A stretch of 45,500 bases of DNA from Actinomycetota bacterium (lineage in GTDB: Bacteria > Actinomycetota > CADDZG01 > WHSQ01). Below are positions 8,185 to 16,080 of this stretch, one piece after another (position 1 is the first letter of the stretch; the number at the start of each line of letters is the position of its first letter). The stretch lies in the NCBI GenBank assembly GCA_030447315.1, contig JAUJPD010000003.1:95047-140546 (forward strand). Direction: 5' to 3'. The notes beneath the pieces were generated by a model, which made no database searches, was not told the DNA's origin, and worked only from the letters and a program-made list of their open reading frames with translations. Both the position numbers and the translations under genes were made by a program.

Positions 8185-8212
8185 TAGTAGAGGAGCCTGT
8201 CGACGGCGTCAA
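8184..8212 (-). promoter_or_regulatory. Sigma70-type promoter facing the DUF6504-thioesterase-dnaE2 genes
   Basis: Minus strand: -35 TTGACG (8207-8212), a 17-base spacer, and -10 TACTAT (8184-8189). The predicted transcription start falls near 8177, inside the LexA box. Confidence 0.65.
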
Positions 8213-8315
8213 GTGGGGAAACCGATGCAACGGGAAGACGCCGTCGCTCGTCTATTAGTCGCTCCCATCCACCTAGCGACCGCCCCCCAGCCGCCTCGCC
8301 TGAAGGAGATCCACG

Positions 8316-9485
8316 ATGTCGCTGACACGCATGGCCCCGGCGTTGCTCGCCGCGCTGGTGCTCGCCGCGTCTCTGAGTGGGACCGCCCAGGCCGCACCCG
8401 GGTGCTTCGGTAGCCGCCCCACCATCGCCGGCACCGCGGGCGACGACCTCCTGGTCGGAACCGATGGTGCCGACGTCATCTACGGCGGCGGGGGCTCCGA
8501 CACGATCCGGGGCGGTAAAGGCAACGACCGGTTGTGCGGCGGCGGTATTGGCTTTGACGACGTCGCGGGAGGCCGTGGCCGCGACCTCATCGACGTTGCC
8601 GGCTATGACCAGGACGAGACCAAGGTGCAGGAGCACTACGCCTCGGCCGCCGGGGGACCCGGGCGCGACCGGATCGAGGCATCGGGGTTCTGGACCGTGG
8701 TGCGAGGGAATGCCGGCGCCGACTCCATCCACGGCCGCGGCGCTCACCTCCTGTTCGGCGACTCCGGAGACGATTCGCTGGTTGCCTCGGAGCGGCCTTC
8801 GACCTTCTTCCAGGGAGGGGCGGGCGACGACCGCATGGCCGATCGCACCGGCACCGGCGTGCTCGTTCACTGGGAGGCCCCACGCGGCGTGAAGGTGGAC
8901 CTGAGCGCGGGAACGGCAACCGGCTGGGGCCGGGACACCATCTCCGGCTTCGCTTTCGTGCTCGGCTCCGATTTCGACGATGTCCTGCTGGGAAGTGACG
9001 CCGCCGAGTCCCTTGACGGGGGCCGCGGTGACGATCGGCTGGCGGGCCGCGGCGGCAACGACAGGCTCTCGGGCTACGAGGGCGCCGATCGGGTCTTCGG
9101 CGGCGCCGGAGACGACGAGGCCAGCGGAACGACTGGCCGGAACCCGCAAGGAATGTCGGCTACCGGGGCTGGTCATCGAGGTCCGGGCGCGGACATCATC
9201 TACGGCGGCAGCAAGCTGTACGGCGGCGGCGGCGATGACTCCGTGATCGGTGGAAGTGGTGATGACGTCGTCTATGGGGGCAGCGGCGATGACGATCTTC
9301 ACGGCTACGCCGGAGACGATCAGCTGTTCGGGGGAGACGGCGCCGACTATCTGTCGGGCTACTGGTCGATGCGCGCCAGCGACGCGGATCGGGACCTGGG
9401 GGACACCGATTCCCTCGACGGTGGAAGCGAACTAGATGACTGCTTCGCCGGCGAGAGATACATCAACTGCGAGATCATCGACTGA
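8316..9485 (+). CDS. Secreted RTX-like (hemolysin-type calcium-binding repeat) protein
   Basis: This 389-residue protein has a Sec signal peptide (about residues 1-26, ending SGTAQA) and then, nearly to the end, glycine/aspartate nonapeptide repeats of the GGxGxDxLx type (for example GGGGSDTIRGGKGNDRL and GGSGDDVVYGGSGDDDL). These repeats fold as a calcium-filled parallel beta-roll outside the cell. A Cys pair near the C-terminus (DDCFAGERYINCEIID) is shared with the paralogue at 33.6-35.3 kb. The start has a strong ribosome site (AAGGAG, 7 bases before ATG). No enzymatic domain or type I exporter is visible; the role may be structural or adhesive. The long minus-strand frame opposite is a shadow of the repeats. 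Confidence 0.9.
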   Translation: MSLTRMAPALLAALVLAASLSGTAQAAPGCFGSRPTIAGTAGDDLLVGTDGADVIYGGGGSDTIRGGKGNDRLCGGGIGFDDVAGGRGRDLIDVAGYDQDETKVQEHYASAAGGPGRDRIEASGFWTVVRGNAGADSIHGRGAHLLFGDSGDDSLVASERPSTFFQGGAGDDRMADRTGTGVLVHWEAPRGVKVDLSAGTATGWGRDTISGFAFVLGSDFDDVLLGSDAAESLDGGRGDDRLAGRGGNDRLSGYEGADRVFGGAGDDEASGTTGRNPQGMSATGAGHRGPGADIIYGGSKLYGGGGDDSVIGGSGDDVVYGGSGDDDLHGYAGDDQLFGGDGADYLSGYWSMRASDADRDLGDTDSLDGGSELDDCFAGERYINCEIID

Positions 9486-9528
9486 TCCAACCGGGGACCC
9501 CGAGATGTGGCGCTCAGGCCACCGGCGC

Positions 9529-10678
9529 CTACAGGGCGTCGACGTATTTGGTGCCGGCGCCGCTGTTGTAGAGGACGACCGGGCCTTCCAGCTCTTCTCT
9601 ACGTGCCAGCCGATCCGCAGCTGCCACTGTTGCGGCGCCTTCCGGACAGGCGAAGATCCCCTCGGTCGCAGCCAGGTGTCTCACCGATAGGCGCAGGTCG
9701 CGCTCGGCGACGGCGAGCATCGTTCCTTTCGAAGCCCGGACGCGATCCAGGACCAAGGCCCCCTCGGCCGGCGTGGGCACCCGAAGTCCTGCCGCGATGG
9801 TGGTGGTCGGCCGTCCCCAGGCGGGGACGTCATCGCGGCCCTCCTCGAAAGCTTTGACGACGGGAGCGCAGTCTTCCGCCTGGACCCCAACGAGCACCGG
9901 CAGCTCGCCCGCGGCCCACCCCAGCGCGGTCGCCTCCTCGGCTGCCTTGGCCGCGGCCACCGCCGCCACTCCGCCGCCTACCGGGATGACCAACGTGCGC
10001 GGGATGCGCATCCCGGTCTGGTCGCCACATTGATCGAACAGCTCGAGCCGCGCGGTCTTCTTTCCCTCGAGCCGGTAGGGCTCGAAGAAGGTGCCTGCGA
10101 AGAAGGCCCCGGTGTCGGCCGCGATCTCCTTGGCCCGTATGCCGGCGTCGGCGATCGAGCCGTCGACCAGCTCCAGGTCGGCCCCCGTCGCGCGGACCTC
10201 CGCTTGCTGCGAGAGCGGCGCGGTTCGAGACATCACGACCGTGATCGGCAGGCCGGCGCGGGCGGCGTACAGAGCCCATGCCGCCCCGGCGTTTCCCGCG
10301 GTGGGCATCGCGATCGAGGTGGCTCCCAGCTCTCTTGCCCGCGACACCGCGACGGCCGCACCGCGCTTTGAACGTCCCGCTCGGCAAGAGGCCGTCGTCC
10401 TTCATCCAGGTCTCCACACCCCACCGCTCCGATAGGCGCTGCAGGAAGACGAGCGGCGTCTGCGGCTCTCCCAACGACACCGGGTCCGAGGACAATGGAA
10501 GCAGCTCCTCGTACCGCCACATGCCGCTCGGGCGTGCTCGTACCTCACCCAGAGGGATGGACGTCAGGTCGTAGCGGGCCTGCAGGGTGCCACCGCACGG
10601 ACACCGCTGCTGCAGCACATGAGCATCGTGTTCGGCTCCGCAGCGCGCGCACTCGAGATGCGTCAGGCGAGAAGACAT
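9529..10678 (-). pseudogene. thrC: Threonine synthase, interrupted by one frameshift
   Basis: This PLP enzyme converts O-phosphohomoserine to threonine. The N-terminal piece has a zinc-ribbon-like start (CARCG and CPCGG) and ends with KDDGLLPSGTFKAR, which holds the PLP lysine. The rest continues in another frame (ARELGATSIAMPTAGNAGAA through the C-terminal PVVLYNSGAGTKY). The break is near 10360-10366: the spacing fits a loss of two bases or gain of one directly after the FKAR codons. Both halves are well conserved and no other stop is present, so either a sequencing error or a very recent mutation is possible. ATG 10678 is preferred because TAGCTT lies 6 bases upstream. It is convergent with the RTX-like gene. 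Confidence 0.85.
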
Positions 10679-10684
10679 GGGCAC

Positions 10685-10690
10685 AAGCTA
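10685..10690 (-). promoter_or_regulatory. -10 box for the threonine synthase gene (leaderless type)
   Basis: Minus-strand TAGCTT ends 6 bases before ATG 10678. No ribosome-binding site is seen. No clear -35 box is seen either. Confidence 0.4.
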
Positions 10691-10707
10691 ACGCGCAGGG
10701 CGTCTCC

Positions 10708-11626
10708 CTAGAGGAGAGGTAGCACCTCTTCGCTGAAGCGATGAGCGGTCTCACACGAGAGGGGCCGGGGCCGAACACGATCATCTGAGCGGTCGTGACG
10801 CCGACCTCCTCGAGTCTCTTGATCGAAGCGGCTATGTCCTCGGCAGAACCCGTGAGCGGCATCTTCGGGTTGGGCTGATCCGAGAACCACAGGAGATTGG
10901 GATAGACGATCTCGAGCTCTGCGAAGTCCCGTCCCCTCTTGTCCATCTCGGCCCCCAGCACAGCGAGCCGGGCTTCAACTGCCTCGACCCCGCGCCCTGG
11001 CCCTTGCCGGTGGTGATGACCCATCCGTCGCCGAGCTCGGCGGTGCGACGCAACGCCTCCTCACCGTGGCCGCCCAGAAGGATCGGAAGGTGCGTCGTCG
11101 GCGCCGGCAAGAAACCGGCCTCTTGCCACGAATAGAACTCACCCCGGAACGATGCGGGTTCGCCCGACCAGATCGCGCGCAGGGCCTTGATGTACTCCTC
11201 GAGCCGGGCTCCGCGCCGGTCGAAACCGACACCGACGCCCTCGAACTCTTCGCGCATCCATCCTCGACCCAGACCCAGCACGATGCGCCCCGGCGCGAAG
11301 TTCTCGATCGAGGCCAGCATCTTGCCCAGCACGATGGGGTGGCGATAGGCGGCGATCGTCACGCCTGTCCCGATGCGGAGCTTCGACGTCGCTCCCGCGA
11401 GCACACCGTAGAGCGCGATCGGATCGAAGAAGGGATCGGCCGCGGTCATCGCGTAGGACCCGTCGCGGCTATAGGGATACTTCGAGGCCAGAGCCGTAGG
11501 TGTGAAGAGATGGTCGAACATCCACACCGAGTCGAACTGCAGCTCCTCGGCGGTGCGAGCGACCGCCATGACGTCTTCGACGTTCGCACCCGGCTGGGCG
11601 CTGGGGAGATGGAGCCCGAACCTCAA
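10708..11626 (-). pseudogene. LLM-class (F420-dependent) oxidoreductase, interrupted by two frameshifts
   Basis: This is a luciferase-like monooxygenase TIM barrel. The first 220 residues read cleanly (MRFGLHLPSAQPGANVEDVM, RIGTGVTIAAYRHP, LGLGRGWMREEFEGVGV). The frame then shifts near 10985-10999, in a G/C run after TTGKGQGAG, and the protein continues as VEARLAVLGAEMDKRG to QMIVFGPGP. A second shift near 10760-10772 is needed to reach the family-like end HRFSEEVLPLL and the TAG at 10708-10710. With both repaired it would be about 300 residues, normal for F420-dependent members. Its ATG overlaps the stop of the MIP18-family gene (ATGA), so the two are translationally coupled. The substrate is unknown. 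Confidence 0.85.
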
Positions 11627-11940
11627 ACGAAACCCAGAGCCGATTTCGCCAGCGGGTCCATCTTCTCGGGCGTCCAGGGCGGATACATCACCATCTCGGT
11701 CGTGACCTCTCCGATGCCCTCGATGTCTTTGGTGCCGGCTCTGATCTCTTCATCGAGCATCGGCCCGATCGGGCACCCCATCGTGGTGAGAGTGAACTCG
11801 ATCTTGACGTCGTTGTTCTCTTCGTTGATGAGGATGTCGTAGACGAGACCGAGGTGATAGATGTCGATGCCCAGCTCGGGATCGTTCACGGTCTTGAGGG
11901 CGGCGATGACCTGCTCTTTGATCTCTTCTGTGGTTGCCAT
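11623..11940 (-). CDS. MIP18/PaaD/SufT-family Fe-S cluster assembly protein (DUF59)
   Basis: This 105-residue protein shows the family hallmarks: DPELGIDIYHLGLVYDI near the N-terminus and the reactive-cysteine loop TTMGCPIGP in the middle. Members help insert iron-sulfur clusters or act in phenylacetate oxidation. With no paa genes nearby, the SufT-like cluster-assembly role is more likely, although suf genes are not in the window. The start at 11940 has TAGAGT 6 bases upstream and no ribosome site. It is divergent from the pspC gene with only 58 bases between, and it overlaps the downstream oxidoreductase by four bases. Confidence 0.88.
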   Translation of the reverse strand: MATTEEIKEQVIAALKTVNDPELGIDIYHLGLVYDILINEENNDVKIEFTLTTMGCPIGPMLDEEIRAGTKDIEGIGEVTTEMVMYPPWTPEKMDPLAKSALGFV

Positions 11941-11946
11941 CTCACT

Positions 11947-11952
11947 ACTCTA
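11947..11952 (-). promoter_or_regulatory. -10 box for the MIP18-family gene (leaderless type)
   Basis: Minus-strand TAGAGT lies 6 bases before the ATG. Confidence 0.5.
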
Positions 11953-11986
11953 GACGCCCCAACCGAACGCCGTATCCCTGGAGCGC

Positions 11987-11992
11987 TAGCAT
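11987..11992 (+). promoter_or_regulatory. -10 box for the pspC-type gene (leaderless type)
   Basis: TAGCAT lies 6 bases before ATG 11999. The 58-base divergent region thus holds back-to-back leaderless-type promoters. Confidence 0.5.
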
Positions 11993-11998
11993 CGAAGG

Positions 11999-12292
11999 AT
12001 GGCAACACGCCGCCTCACCCGCTCCAGAACCGATCGAAAGATAGCGGGCGTGGCTGGTGGGCTCGCCGAGTTCTTCGGGATGGACGCGACGATCGTTCGG
12101 GTCATCTGGGTCCTGGTCGTCATCCTCCCGGGAGGCCTGGGTCTGATCCCTTACCTGATCCTCTGGATCGCCTTGCCGGACGCAGATTCGAGCTCTGCTT
12201 CGTCGGCCGGCGCCATCGCCGAGGAGCGATTCGCGCGTGGTGAGATCGATGCCTCCGAGCTAGCGCGCATCAAAGAGGATCTGCGCCGATGA
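11999..12292 (+). CDS. PspC-domain membrane protein with a SHOCT-like tail
   Basis: This is a 97-residue protein. A basic N-terminus (TRSRTDRKIAGVAGGLAEFF) leads into the PspC fold, with one hydrophobic membrane segment (about residues 33-57). The cytoplasmic tail EERFARGEIDASELARIKED is a SHOCT-like short helical motif. PspC proteins act in envelope-stress responses in Gram-negatives; in actinobacteria the role is mostly uncharacterised. The next gene, 28 bases downstream, also ends in a SHOCT motif, suggesting a two-gene unit whose products meet at the membrane. Confidence 0.88.
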   Translation: MATRRLTRSRTDRKIAGVAGGLAEFFGMDATIVRVIWVLVVILPGGLGLIPYLILWIALPDADSSSASSAGAIAEERFARGEIDASELARIKEDLRR

Positions 12293-12320
12293 ACAACGCT
12301 TCTCGGCAGAGGACCCGAGC

Positions 12321-12545
12321 ATGAACCTGCCCGGCCTGCCCGAGGTGATCTTCATCTCTTTGCCCCTCATCTTCTTCGCTCTGGTGATCCTTGCGATAGC
12401 GGCGCTGGTCAAGCCCAACAGGTCGACATCATCCGCCGAGGGGGCACTTCAGCTTCTCGAGGAGCGCTACGCACGCGGCGAGATCACCCGCGACGAGTTC
12501 ATGGAGCGCAGAGAAGTCCTGCGGGGAGGGCCGGCTTCCTCTTAG
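12321..12545 (+). CDS. Small SHOCT-domain membrane protein
   Basis: This 74-residue protein has one N-terminal transmembrane helix (about residues 8-30) and a C-terminal SHOCT motif (LEERYARGEITRDEFMERRE). SHOCT segments are thought to mediate oligomerisation or protein contacts. It follows the pspC-type gene in the same direction and probably shares its transcript. A weak AGAGGA precedes the ATG. Confidence 0.8.
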   Translation: MNLPGLPEVIFISLPLIFFALVILAIAALVKPNRSTSSAEGALQLLEERYARGEITRDEFMERREVLRGGPASS

Positions 12546-12571
12546 AGGCGCGCGGGTCGGGCCGCCAGCCG

Positions 12572-13432
12572 CTAAAGCGTATCCAGGTCGAGCCCGAGCA
12601 GGCGGGCCGCGTTGTTCTTTATGACGTCTTCCTCTTTGTCACCCAGGTTCATCTCGTCGAACTCGTCGAGGATCCGGCCCGGGTCGAGCATCGGGTAGTC
12701 ACTCCCCCACACCGTTCGGTCGGACAGCCGCCCGCGGGCGTCTCGCTTCACCTCGGCCGGGATGTACTTCGGCCTCCAGGCGCTGAGATCGACCCACACG
12801 TTCGTCTTGTGCAGCGCGCTCGACAGCACCTCGAGATGCCACGGATACCCGAAGTGAGCCATGACGACCGTCAACCCGGGATGGTTCGCCGCGACCATGT
12901 CCATCAGCATCGGCCGTCCATAGTCGAACGCGATACCGAAGCCACCGGGCACCCCCGCGCCCAGCCCGGTTTGGCCGACGTGGGCCACGATCGGCAATGA
13001 GTGCTCTTCGCACTTCTCCCACAGCGCCGTGTACTGCGGGTCGTTGGGGTAGAACTCCTGCACCTGAGGATGGATCTTCAACCCGCGTAGGCCGAGCTCG
13101 GTCACCGCCCGCTCGAGCTCCTCGACGTGATCGGGCTTGTGCGGATCCACGCTCGCGAAGCCGAGGAACTGGTCGGGATAAGCGCGCACGATCTCGGCGA
13201 CGCGATCGTTGGTCAGCGGGGGCAGACCCGTGGCGGTCTCCGCGTCCCACGCCAGCAAGACCCCAAAGATGTCCCAGTTGCGATACTCCTCGGCCATCTC
13301 TTCGACGGTGCGCACCCGGACCTCACTGCGGAAGTACTTCTGCGTGACTTCGAGCATGGGCCCGATCGAGCCCTGAAGCCATTCCTTGGTCGAGACGTGG
13401 ACGTGGAAGTCGATGGCGCGGGGCAAGCTCAT
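12572..13432 (-). CDS. Amidohydrolase-2 family metal-dependent hydrolase
   Basis: This 286-residue TIM-barrel protein shows the metal-site motif DFHVHVS near the N-terminus, then GLKIHPQVQEFYP, PIVAHVGQTG, VVMAHFGYPWHLEV and the catalytic-Asp segment WGSDYPML. The family includes decarboxylases and hydrolases such as ACMSD; the substrate cannot be assigned. The start is open: AGGAGG directly abuts ATG 13432, whereas it sits 6 bases before TTG 13426, so the real start may be that TTG, two codons later. It lies 32 bases downstream of thiE in the same direction. Confidence 0.85.
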   Translation of the reverse strand: MSLPRAIDFHVHVSTKEWLQGSIGPMLEVTQKYFRSEVRVRTVEEMAEEYRNWDIFGVLLAWDAETATGLPPLTNDRVAEIVRAYPDQFLGFASVDPHKPDHVEELERAVTELGLRGLKIHPQVQEFYPNDPQYTALWEKCEEHSLPIVAHVGQTGLGAGVPGGFGIAFDYGRPMLMDMVAANHPGLTVVMAHFGYPWHLEVLSSALHKTNVWVDLSAWRPKYIPAEVKRDARGRLSDRTVWGSDYPMLDPGRILDEFDEMNLGDKEEDVIKNNAARLLGLDLDTL

Positions 13433-13464
13433 CCTCCTAGAGACATCGGGAACCGGCGCGCACC

Positions 13465-14097
13465 CTACCCAGTCGCAGCGAGCAGCATCTCTTTGAGGCC
13501 TGCGGCGGCAGCCGGGGGGTCGGCGGCCTCGGTGATCGCCCGCACCACCACTATCCGGCGGCCTCCGGCCTCCAGCACGGAGGCCAGCGTCTCTTCCGAC
13601 ATGCCGCCAGTCACGAACCACGGCAGCTCCAGTGTGGCCGCGGCATGGCGCACGAGGTCGATCCCGGTTCCGGGTCGACCCGGCTTGGTGGGTGTTTCGT
13701 TCACCGGACCCACGGCGACATAGTCGAGGAGCCTCGCAGACGCGATGGAGGCGTCCACTTCTTCGACCGAGTGCGTCGACAAGCCGACGATCCCGGTGGG
13801 AAAGAGACGGCGCGTGGCCTCGGGGGGAAGGTCGTTCTGGCCCACGTGAACGCCGTCGGAGCCGAGGGTGACGGCGACATCGGGCCGGTCGTTGATGATG
13901 AAGGGGATGCCCGCGCCGCGACAGGCCTCGAGCAACGGTGCGCCCGCTCTCAGGAGGTCGCCGGCCTCCATCTCTTTCTCGCGAAGCTGCACCAGATCCA
14001 CCCCGGCCGCCGCGAGCTCCGGTACGAGGTCCACGAGATCACCGGCCGGCAGACGGGCGGGCGCGACGAGATAGAGGAGCGCGCTGTCCAAGGTCAC
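13465..14097 (-). CDS. thiE: Thiamine-phosphate synthase
   Basis: This 210-residue TIM barrel joins the hydroxymethylpyrimidine diphosphate and thiazole phosphate moieties to make thiamine phosphate. The diagnostic segments are VDLVQLREKEMEAGDLL, FIINDRPDVAVTLGSDGVHV with GQNDLP, and the phosphate loop DYVAVGPVNETPTKPG. The start is GTG 14097, 10 bases after the upstream membrane-protein gene. It has no riboswitch of its own and lies far from thiO-thiS-thiG at 40.4-42.5 kb. Confidence 0.93.
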   Translation of the reverse strand: MTLDSALLYLVAPARLPAGDLVDLVPELAAAGVDLVQLREKEMEAGDLLRAGAPLLEACRGAGIPFIINDRPDVAVTLGSDGVHVGQNDLPPEATRRLFPTGIVGLSTHSVEEVDASIASARLLDYVAVGPVNETPTKPGRPGTGIDLVRHAAATLELPWFVTGGMSEETLASVLEAGGRRIVVVRAITEAADPPAAAAGLKEMLLAATG

Positions 14098-14107
14098 CGC
14101 GGGGTAG

Positions 14108-14539
14108 TCACAAGGCGATGGCGGTGGGCCCCCCGTCGCCTCCCTCTGGCCACTCTTCGTCGGGGTCTTCGCCCGCCTGTCGTTCGTACTCCTTCATGCG
14201 CTCTGCGATCTGTCGCAACGTCCCGGGGACCCGGACCAGAGCCACCCCTACGATGAAGTAGGGAAGGATGTCGGCCACGACCTCGTACCACCGCTTGTCC
14301 AGCAGGCTGGCGACCGCGACCCAGACGACGACCAATCCCGCGAGGATCTCGGCCAGGACCCGCACGCTTCCTCGCTCGGCTCCCGCTTCGTATCGCTCAC
14401 GCATCAGCCGGACGGCGAGGCGGCCGCGAGTTCGGCGCAGACGCCGCCACGTCTCGCGTGACGGATACGCGCCGCGGATCGCCTCGACGAAGCCGAGTGC
14501 CAGGAGCGCGATCAGCGCAGCTATCAATCCCGTCGCCAT
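14108..14539 (-). CDS. Two-helix membrane protein of unknown function
   Basis: This 143-residue protein has an N-terminal hydrophobic helix (residues 2-20), a basic cytoplasmic loop rich in Arg (TWRRLRRTRGRLAVRLMRER), and a hydrophobic region around residues 62-105 that can form two more helices. The tail is acidic. I do not recognise the family. ATG 14539 has TAACCT 7 bases upstream. It precedes thiE by 10 bases and may be the first gene of a membrane protein-thiE-amidohydrolase unit. Confidence 0.65.
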   Translation of the reverse strand: MATGLIAALIALLALGFVEAIRGAYPSRETWRRLRRTRGRLAVRLMRERYEAGAERGSVRVLAEILAGLVVVWVAVASLLDKRWYEVVADILPYFIVGVALVRVPGTLRQIAERMKEYERQAGEDPDEEWPEGGDGGPTAIAL

Positions 14540-14546
14540 ACCCGAA

Positions 14547-14552
14547 AGGTTA
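14547..14552 (-). promoter_or_regulatory. -10 box for the 14.1-14.5 kb membrane-protein gene (leaderless type)
   Basis: Minus-strand TAACCT lies 7 bases before ATG 14539, immediately downstream of the terminator of the previous genes. Confidence 0.4.
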
Positions 14553-14565
14553 GTCGCCGGACGCG

Positions 14566-14591
14566 AAGAAGGGGCCCGAAGGCCCCTTCTT
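14566..14591 (-). terminator. Hairpin terminator of the secreted-paralogue pair
   Basis: This is an 11-bp perfect stem (14566-14576 with 14581-14591) closed by a UUCG tetraloop on the minus strand, 20 bases after the stop of the gene ending at 14612. The U tract is short (arm ends CCCCTTCTT), but the stem is very stable. Confidence 0.75.
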
Positions 14592-14611
14592 TCAGAAAAA
14601 GCTCGAGATCC

Positions 14612-15076
14612 TTACTTGCCCACCGCGGTGTAGGTGAAGTCCACGTTCTCGCCCGTCACCATGCAAACGATCGCGATCGGGAACCCAGGCGGGATCGTTC
14701 CCGACTCGCCACCCGCCTCTCGCGTCTCGAACGCGATGTTGCCGGGCACGGCAGCGGGATCGGTGATGTCACCGAGGCTTTGATAGAAGGAGATATCGAG
14801 ATCGGCGGAGTCGTCGGCGGGAACCAACTTGAACTTCCCGCCTGCGGTCTTCGGGTCGACGTCGAAGTCGAAGCCGACGATCCCCTGCGCCTGACGCTGC
14901 GCTACGAGGTTGGTGCGGCGATGCAGCCCGAAGAAGCAGCTCCCGTCGACGAACTGAGCGGGAAGCGCGATCGAACCCTCGGTCTTCTGCTTGGCTTTCT
15001 TGGCTTTACCTGCGGTCGCCGGCACGGCTGCTCCAAGGAGCAGGGCTGCGACCGCGAGGGCTAGAAGTTTCTTCAT
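14612..15076 (-). CDS. Secreted protein, paralogue A of a tandem pair
   Basis: This is a 154-residue protein with a clear Sec signal peptide (residues 1-22, MKKLLALAVAALLLGAAVPA, cleavage after ATA). The mature part is beta-rich with two cysteines that could pair (GSCFFGLH and IVCMVTGE). It aligns along its length with the next gene: EGSIALPAQ, GFDFDVDPKTAGGKF, DLDISFYQSLGD and a closing IVCMV strand. The function is unknown; the fold suggests an exported beta-sandwich. A strong ribosome site (AGGAGG) precedes the ATG. It follows its paralogue by 9 bases, and a terminator hairpin follows the stop. Confidence 0.8.
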   Translation of the reverse strand: MKKLLALAVAALLLGAAVPATAGKAKKAKQKTEGSIALPAQFVDGSCFFGLHRRTNLVAQRQAQGIVGFDFDVDPKTAGGKFKLVPADDSADLDISFYQSLGDITDPAAVPGNIAFETREAGGESGTIPPGFPIAIVCMVTGENVDFTYTAVGK

Positions 15077-15085
15077 GGAGTCCTC

Positions 15086-15604
15086 CTACTTCCCTGAGGG
15101 CTTTACGCCCTTGCCGGCGCTGTACTTGAACGAGGTACCGACGGCGCCCTGTCCAGCCTCACCTGCGAACACGCAGACGACCGCCTTGATCGCGCCCTTG
15201 GGCACCTTTCCGGCTTCGCCCGGCCCCTCGTGGGTCTCGAACTCGGCCACCCCGGGGGCTGCCGGCGGCGGGTCGTTGATGAACTCCTCGCGCGTGGCGA
15301 AGTCGCCGAGGTAGTAAGTGAGGTCGAGGTCGACGTTACCGACACCACCCGTTGACTCCAGGAAGAACGGCTTGTTCCACGTGGTCTTGTCGACGTCGAA
15401 CGTCCAGCCGACAGCGCCGTTCGAGGACTCTCCGAAGAGAGACCAGAGGTGCCGAGACAGACCGGTGTAGCAACCGTCTGGATGCCGTGCCGGGATCGCG
15501 ATCCTTCCTTCGACGACCTGAGGGCTGGGTTTAGCGGCCGTTGCCGGCCCAAGGACGGAGGCGGCCATCAGCGCCCCCAGAGCGATAGCTAATGACTTCT
15601 TCAT
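15086..15604 (-). CDS. Secreted protein, paralogue B of a tandem pair
   Basis: This is a 172-residue protein with a signal peptide (residues 1-23, MKKSLAIALGALMAASVLGP, ending ATA). The mature domain parallels paralogue A: EGRIAIPAR, DGCYTGLSRH, GWTFDVDKTTWNKPF, VDLDLTYYLGD, AEFETHEGPGEAGKVPKG, AVVCVFAGE. The two cysteines are in matching positions. It starts at ATG 15604 with GGGAGGA upstream; the longer frame to 15736 lacks family support. It is the first gene of the pair and is divergent from a small acidic protein gene, with 130 bases between. The function is unknown. Confidence 0.8.
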   Translation of the reverse strand: MKKSLAIALGALMAASVLGPATAAKPSPQVVEGRIAIPARHPDGCYTGLSRHLWSLFGESSNGAVGWTFDVDKTTWNKPFFLESTGGVGNVDLDLTYYLGDFATREEFINDPPPAAPGVAEFETHEGPGEAGKVPKGAIKAVVCVFAGEAGQGAVGTSFKYSAGKGVKPSGK

Positions 15605-15734
15605 GTGGTTCCTCCCACTCAAGGATGTGTCCGTGGTGGGAGGTTCGCCGCTCAGAGGCGCCTTCCTGCCCCCGATAGCGCAGTTTGCCTCCGCCCGCTG
15701 GGGGAAGCCTCTTTGCAACCAAGGAGGAGGCGTC

Positions 15735-15920
15735 ATGACCGAGAAAACCCCGGAAGACGAGACCCCGCAGGAGCAAACCTCAGACGGGAGCGACTACGCC
15801 CACGGCTCCGAGCAAGACGAGGAGACGGCGGCACCGAGCGGAAAGGCCGCTACGACCGAGACCGACGAGAAGCTGCCCGACGACCAGGCGGCCTTCCAAA
15901 CCGACACCGACGCCGACTAG
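15735..15920 (+). CDS. Small, very acidic, disordered protein
   Basis: This 61-residue protein is rich in Glu, Asp, Thr, Gln and Ser, with no hydrophobic stretch, so it is soluble and probably unstructured. A near-perfect ribosome site (AAGGAGGAGG) lies 4 bases before ATG 15735, which is the main evidence that it is real. The function is unknown. Confidence 0.6.
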   Translation: MTEKTPEDETPQEQTSDGSDYAHGSEQDEETAAPSGKAATTETDEKLPDDQAAFQTDTDAD

Positions 15921-16080
15921 ATATCCCACGGTCCCAGCTGTTCAATCATTAAGTGGAGGCATAGGCTCGCTTGTCCTGATCGCATGACGGTCCGCACGGG
16001 GGATCTTTATTAGCGATAACCGAGAGGATCAAGAATCGCGGAGCCCCGCCACTCCGAGGTCCAACCCCTTCTCTCCACTT

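Noticed and set aside
8316-8320. LexA control of the RTX-like gene
   Set aside because: The box overlaps a good promoter pointing the other way and lies 131 bases from the RTX start with no plus-strand -10/-35 pair seen around it.
8034-9302. A 422-codon minus-strand reading frame opposite the RTX-like gene
   Set aside because: It is the antisense of repetitive Gly/Asp codons, which rarely give stops; it has no start signal and no recognisable domain, whereas the plus strand has a signal peptide, ribosome site and RTX repeats.
8420-9470. Regular short repeats that could suggest a CRISPR array or minisatellite
   Set aside because: The periodicity is 27 bases or multiples and is explained by RTX nonapeptide codons; repeats are imperfect and coding.
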